Assembly (NCBI GenBank): GCA_030645355.1
Contig: JAUSNJ010000024.1
Location: 19,846-83,845, forward strand
Source: Rhodoferax sp.
GTDB taxonomy: Bacteria > Pseudomonadota > Gammaproteobacteria > Burkholderiales > Burkholderiaceae_C
Length of the DNA stretch: 64,000 bases
Direction: 5' to 3'
Each line of letters starts with the position of its first letter. Position 1 is the first letter of the stretch. The position numbers and the translations under genes were made by a program. The notes under the pieces were generated by a model that had not been told where the DNA came from, did not search any database, and saw nothing but the letters and a program-made list of their open reading frames with translations. Below, piece after piece: positions 62,067-64,000 of the stretch.

Positions 62067-63877
62067 CAGTCTTCCACCTGCAGAATGGCGAGAAATGCCT
62101 CTTGTGGTACTTCCACGGAACCGATTTGCTTCATGCGTTTCTTGCCTGCTGTTTGTTTCTCAAGGAGCTTTTTCTTGCGCGAAATATCGCCGCCGTAACA
62201 CTTGGCCAGGACGTTTTTGCGCAGGGCTTTGATTGTCTCACGGGCAATGATGTTGGCTCCGATGGCGGCCTGGATGGCGACATCGAACATCTGGCGGGAA
62301 ATGATCTCGCGCATCTTGCCCACGACCGCACGACCGCGGTAAATGCTTTGGCTACGGTGCAGCATGATCGATAGCGCATCGACCTTTTCAGAGTTCAGCA
62401 AGATGTCGACCTTGACCACATCGGCCGCGCGGTACTCCTTGAACTCGTAGTCCATGGAGGCATAGCCCCGGCTCACGCTCTTCAGCTTGTCGAAGAAGTC
62501 GAGCACGATTTCGGCCAGCGGCATTTCGTAGGTCAACACGACCTGGCGCCCTTTGTAGGCCATGTTCATCTGCACGCCGCGCTTCTGGTTGGCCAGCGTC
62601 ATCACCACTCCCACGTATTCCTGCGGCATGTAGAGGTGCACGGTGACGATGGGCTCGCGAATCTCGGCGGTCTTGCCCACGTCGGGCATCTTGGACGGGT
62701 TTTCCACCATGATGACCTCGCCGTCGTTCTTCATGACCTCGTAGATCACGCTGGGTGCGGTGGTGATCAGGTCCTGGTCAAACTCGCGTTCCAGCCGCTC
62801 CTGCACGATTTCCATGTGCAGCAAGCCGAGGAAGCCGCAGCGGAAACCAAAGCCCAGCGCCTGCGAGACTTCAGGCTCGTAATGCAGCGAGGCATCGTTG
62901 AGCTTGAGTTTTTCCAGCGCGTCGCGCAGCGAGTCGTACTCACTGGCTTCGGTCGGGTACAGGCCGGCAAAGACCTGCGGCTGGATTTCCTTGAAGCCCG
63001 GCAGGGCTTCGGTGGCCGTGGCCGCAGCGCCACCGGTGCCCGGCTTGATCAGTGTGACGGTGTCGCCGACCTTGGCAGCCTGCAGTTCCTTGATGCCAGC
63101 AATGATGTAGCCCACCTCACCCGCCTCGAGCGACGGACGCGGCTGGTTGGCCGGTGTGAACACGCCCAGGTTGTCGGCGTTGTACATGGCACCCGAGGCC
63201 ATCATCTTGATGCGCTCACCCTTGACCAGACGCCCATCCACCACGCGCACCAGCATGACCACGCCCACATAACTGTCGAACCAGCTGTCGATGATCATGG
63301 CGCGCAGCGGGCCATCCGGATTGCCCTTGGGCGCAGGAATCTTGGCGACGATGGCTTCGAGAATATCGTCGATACCGAGACCGGTTTTCGCGGAGCACAC
63401 GATCGCGTCGGTGGCGTCAATGCCAATCACGTCTTCGATTTCACTGCGCGCGTTGTCGGGGTCGGCGTTGGGCAAGTCGATCTTGTTGAGTACCGGCAGC
63501 ACTTCCACATGCAGGTCGAGAGCGGTGTAGCAGTTGGCCACTGTCTGCGCTTCAACACCCTGGCTTGCATCCACAACCAGCAGTGCACCCTCACAGGCAG
63601 ACAGCGAGCGACTCACTTCATATGAGAAGTCCACATGCCCCGGTGTATCGATCAGATTGAGGTTGTAGACCTCTCCATTCTTGGCTTTGTATTGCAGCGC
63701 GGCGGTCTGTGCCTTGATGGTTATCCCACGCTCTTTCTCAATATCCATCGAGTCCAGAACCTGTGCCTCCATCTCGCGCGCTTCGAGTCCACCACAGCGC
63801 TGTATCAGCCGGTCCGCGAGCGTGGATTTGCCATGATCAATGTGCGCAATGATCGAAAAATTTCTGATGTGATTCAT
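62066..63877 (-). CDS. lepA: Elongation factor 4 (back-translocating GTPase LepA)
   Basis: Ribosome-associated GTPase resembling EF-G. G1 [10 protein letters not shown] is at residues 11-20, G3 DTPGHVDF and G4 NKID follow, and the LepA-specific C-terminal domain ends with [17 protein letters not shown]. The 603-residue length is normal. The track start is a TTG one codon before the ATG. It is first gene of the lepA-acpS cluster; a terminator lies about 45 bp upstream. Confidence 0.97.
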   Translation of the reverse strand: MNHIRNFSIIAHIDHGKSTLADRLIQRCGGLEAREMEAQVLDSMDIEKERGITIKAQTAALQYKAKNGEVYNLNLIDTPGHVDFSYEVSRSLSACEGALLVVDASQGVEAQTVANCYTALDLHVEVLPVLNKIDLPNADPDNARSEIEDVIGIDATDAIVCSAKTGLGIDDILEAIVAKIPAPKGNPDGPLRAMIIDSWFDSYVGVVMLVRVVDGRLVKGERIKMMASGAMYNADNLGVFTPANQPRPSLEAGEVGYIIAGIKELQAAKVGDTVTLIKPGTGGAAATATEALPGFKEIQPQVFAGLYPTEASEYDSLRDALEKLKLNDASLHYEPEVSQALGFGFRCGFLGLLHMEIVQERLEREFDQDLITTAPSVIYEVMKNDGEVIMVENPSKMPDVGKTAEIREPIVTVHLYMPQEYVGVVMTLANQKRGVQMNMAYKGRQVVLTYEMPLAEIVLDFFDKLKSVSRGYASMDYEFKEYRAADVVKVDILLNSEKVDALSIMLHRSQSIYRGRAVVGKMREIISRQMFDVAIQAAIGANIIARETIKALRKNVLAKCYGGDISRKKKLLEKQTAGKKRMKQIGSVEVPQEAFLAILQVED

Positions 63878-63921
63878 CAACGAGAACGCTTAAGTGGTTG
63901 AATTAAAAAGAGGGAGGCAAG

Positions 63922-63952
63922 AAAAAAGGGCGCGTCGAGTATTGACGCGCCC
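63922..63952 (-). terminator. Rho-independent terminator of the gene upstream of lepA
   Basis: On the minus strand GGGCGCGTC-AATACTC-GACGCGCCC is followed by six T. It ends a transcript coming from beyond the right edge. In related genomes that gene is a DegP/MucD-type protease; the last ten bases of the window read CTA CAA TGA on the minus strand, which could be its end, but that is too short to assign. Confidence 0.9.
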
Positions 63953-64000
63953 TGAACCAACAATCATTGGCAACTGCGAAGGTTGGAGCTTCATTGTAGG

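Noticed and set aside
63961-64000. Possible 3' end of a DegP/MucD protease gene at the right edge
   Set aside because: At most three codons would be in the window; the reading rests on gene order in relatives, so it is mentioned only with the terminator.
1-64000. tRNA, rRNA, CRISPR, insertion sequences, prophage or toxin-antitoxin genes
   Set aside because: I looked for cloverleaf-like tRNA ends, regularly spaced repeats, transposase motifs and small paired genes and found none that hold up.

Overview
The window is a 64 kb stretch of chromosome from a betaproteobacterium. It is most likely a Comamonadaceae (Burkholderiales) member close to Rhodoferax. I infer this from gene order (rpsP-rimM-trmD-rplS; sdhCDABE-gltA; leuC-ecn-leuD-leuB-asd-fimV-truA-trpFBA-accD; lepA-lepB-DUF4845-rnc-era-recO-pdxJ-acpS), from the GC-rich dense coding, and from a dispersed repeat of the form GCTAYnAAA..ATAGCTGC..ACGAGGGCTA that I associate with this family. 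No tRNA, rRNA, CRISPR array, insertion sequence or prophage gene was seen. Most long ORF-track entries are antisense shadows of high-GC genes. Several track starts are upstream TTG/GTG codons and have been moved to better-supported starts.

Layout. 1-4429 (minus): Sec-type (clade II-like) nitrous oxide reductase nosZ, two c-type cytochromes and a NosB-like membrane protein cut by the left edge; an FNR/Dnr-like box lies upstream. 4775-17701: housekeeping genes (3-hydroxyisobutyrate dehydrogenase family enzyme, RhlE-type helicase, orn, M48 protease, rsgA, CobD/AmpE-like protein, CoA-type Nudix hydrolase, the ribosomal operon rpsP-rimM-trmD-rplS, an acetyltransferase, phosphate transporter pit with its DUF47 partner, DUF486). 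17962-29390: a TCA-cycle island (acnB, a secreted protein, a CitE-like lyase, mdh, a GntR regulator, sdhCDABE, gltA). 29744-43020: amino-acid and lipid biosynthesis (LysR regulator, leuC, entericidin, leuD, leuB, asd, fimV, truA, trpF, trpB, trpA, accD). 43152-49459: yggT, lysS, a YgjP-type metallopeptidase, a large PAS-GGDEF-EAL protein and a DUF3820 protein. 49610-52700: a small secretion locus with a lipoprotein resembling a protease propeptide, a subtilisin-like protease with a GlyGly-CTERM tail, and a convergent, overlapping rhombosortase gene. 52697-56966: nagZ, an acetyltransferase, a nitronate monooxygenase family protein and a PAS-GGDEF protein. 57007-63877 (minus): the lepA-lepB-DUF4845-rnc-era-recO-pdxJ-acpS cluster, tightly packed with stop/start overlaps.

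Most interesting points: (1) the protease/rhombosortase/propeptide-like lipoprotein locus, where the sorting-signal codons and the 3' end of the sortase gene share the same DNA on opposite strands; (2) a 38-codon Thr/Ile-rich candidate leader peptide with alternative hairpins upstream of asd; (3) the same TTGAC-N4-GTCAA box upstream of nosZ and of the GGDEF-EAL gene, suggesting low-oxygen/denitrification control of c-di-GMP turnover; (4) at least ten copies of one dispersed repeat, several of which appear to contribute coding sequence (Era N-terminus, RsgA C-terminus, TrpF, a CitE-like protein) or supply a start or stop codon; (5) two related palindromes directly in front of leuB and trpB, and two long near-perfect inverted repeats in intergenic gaps.
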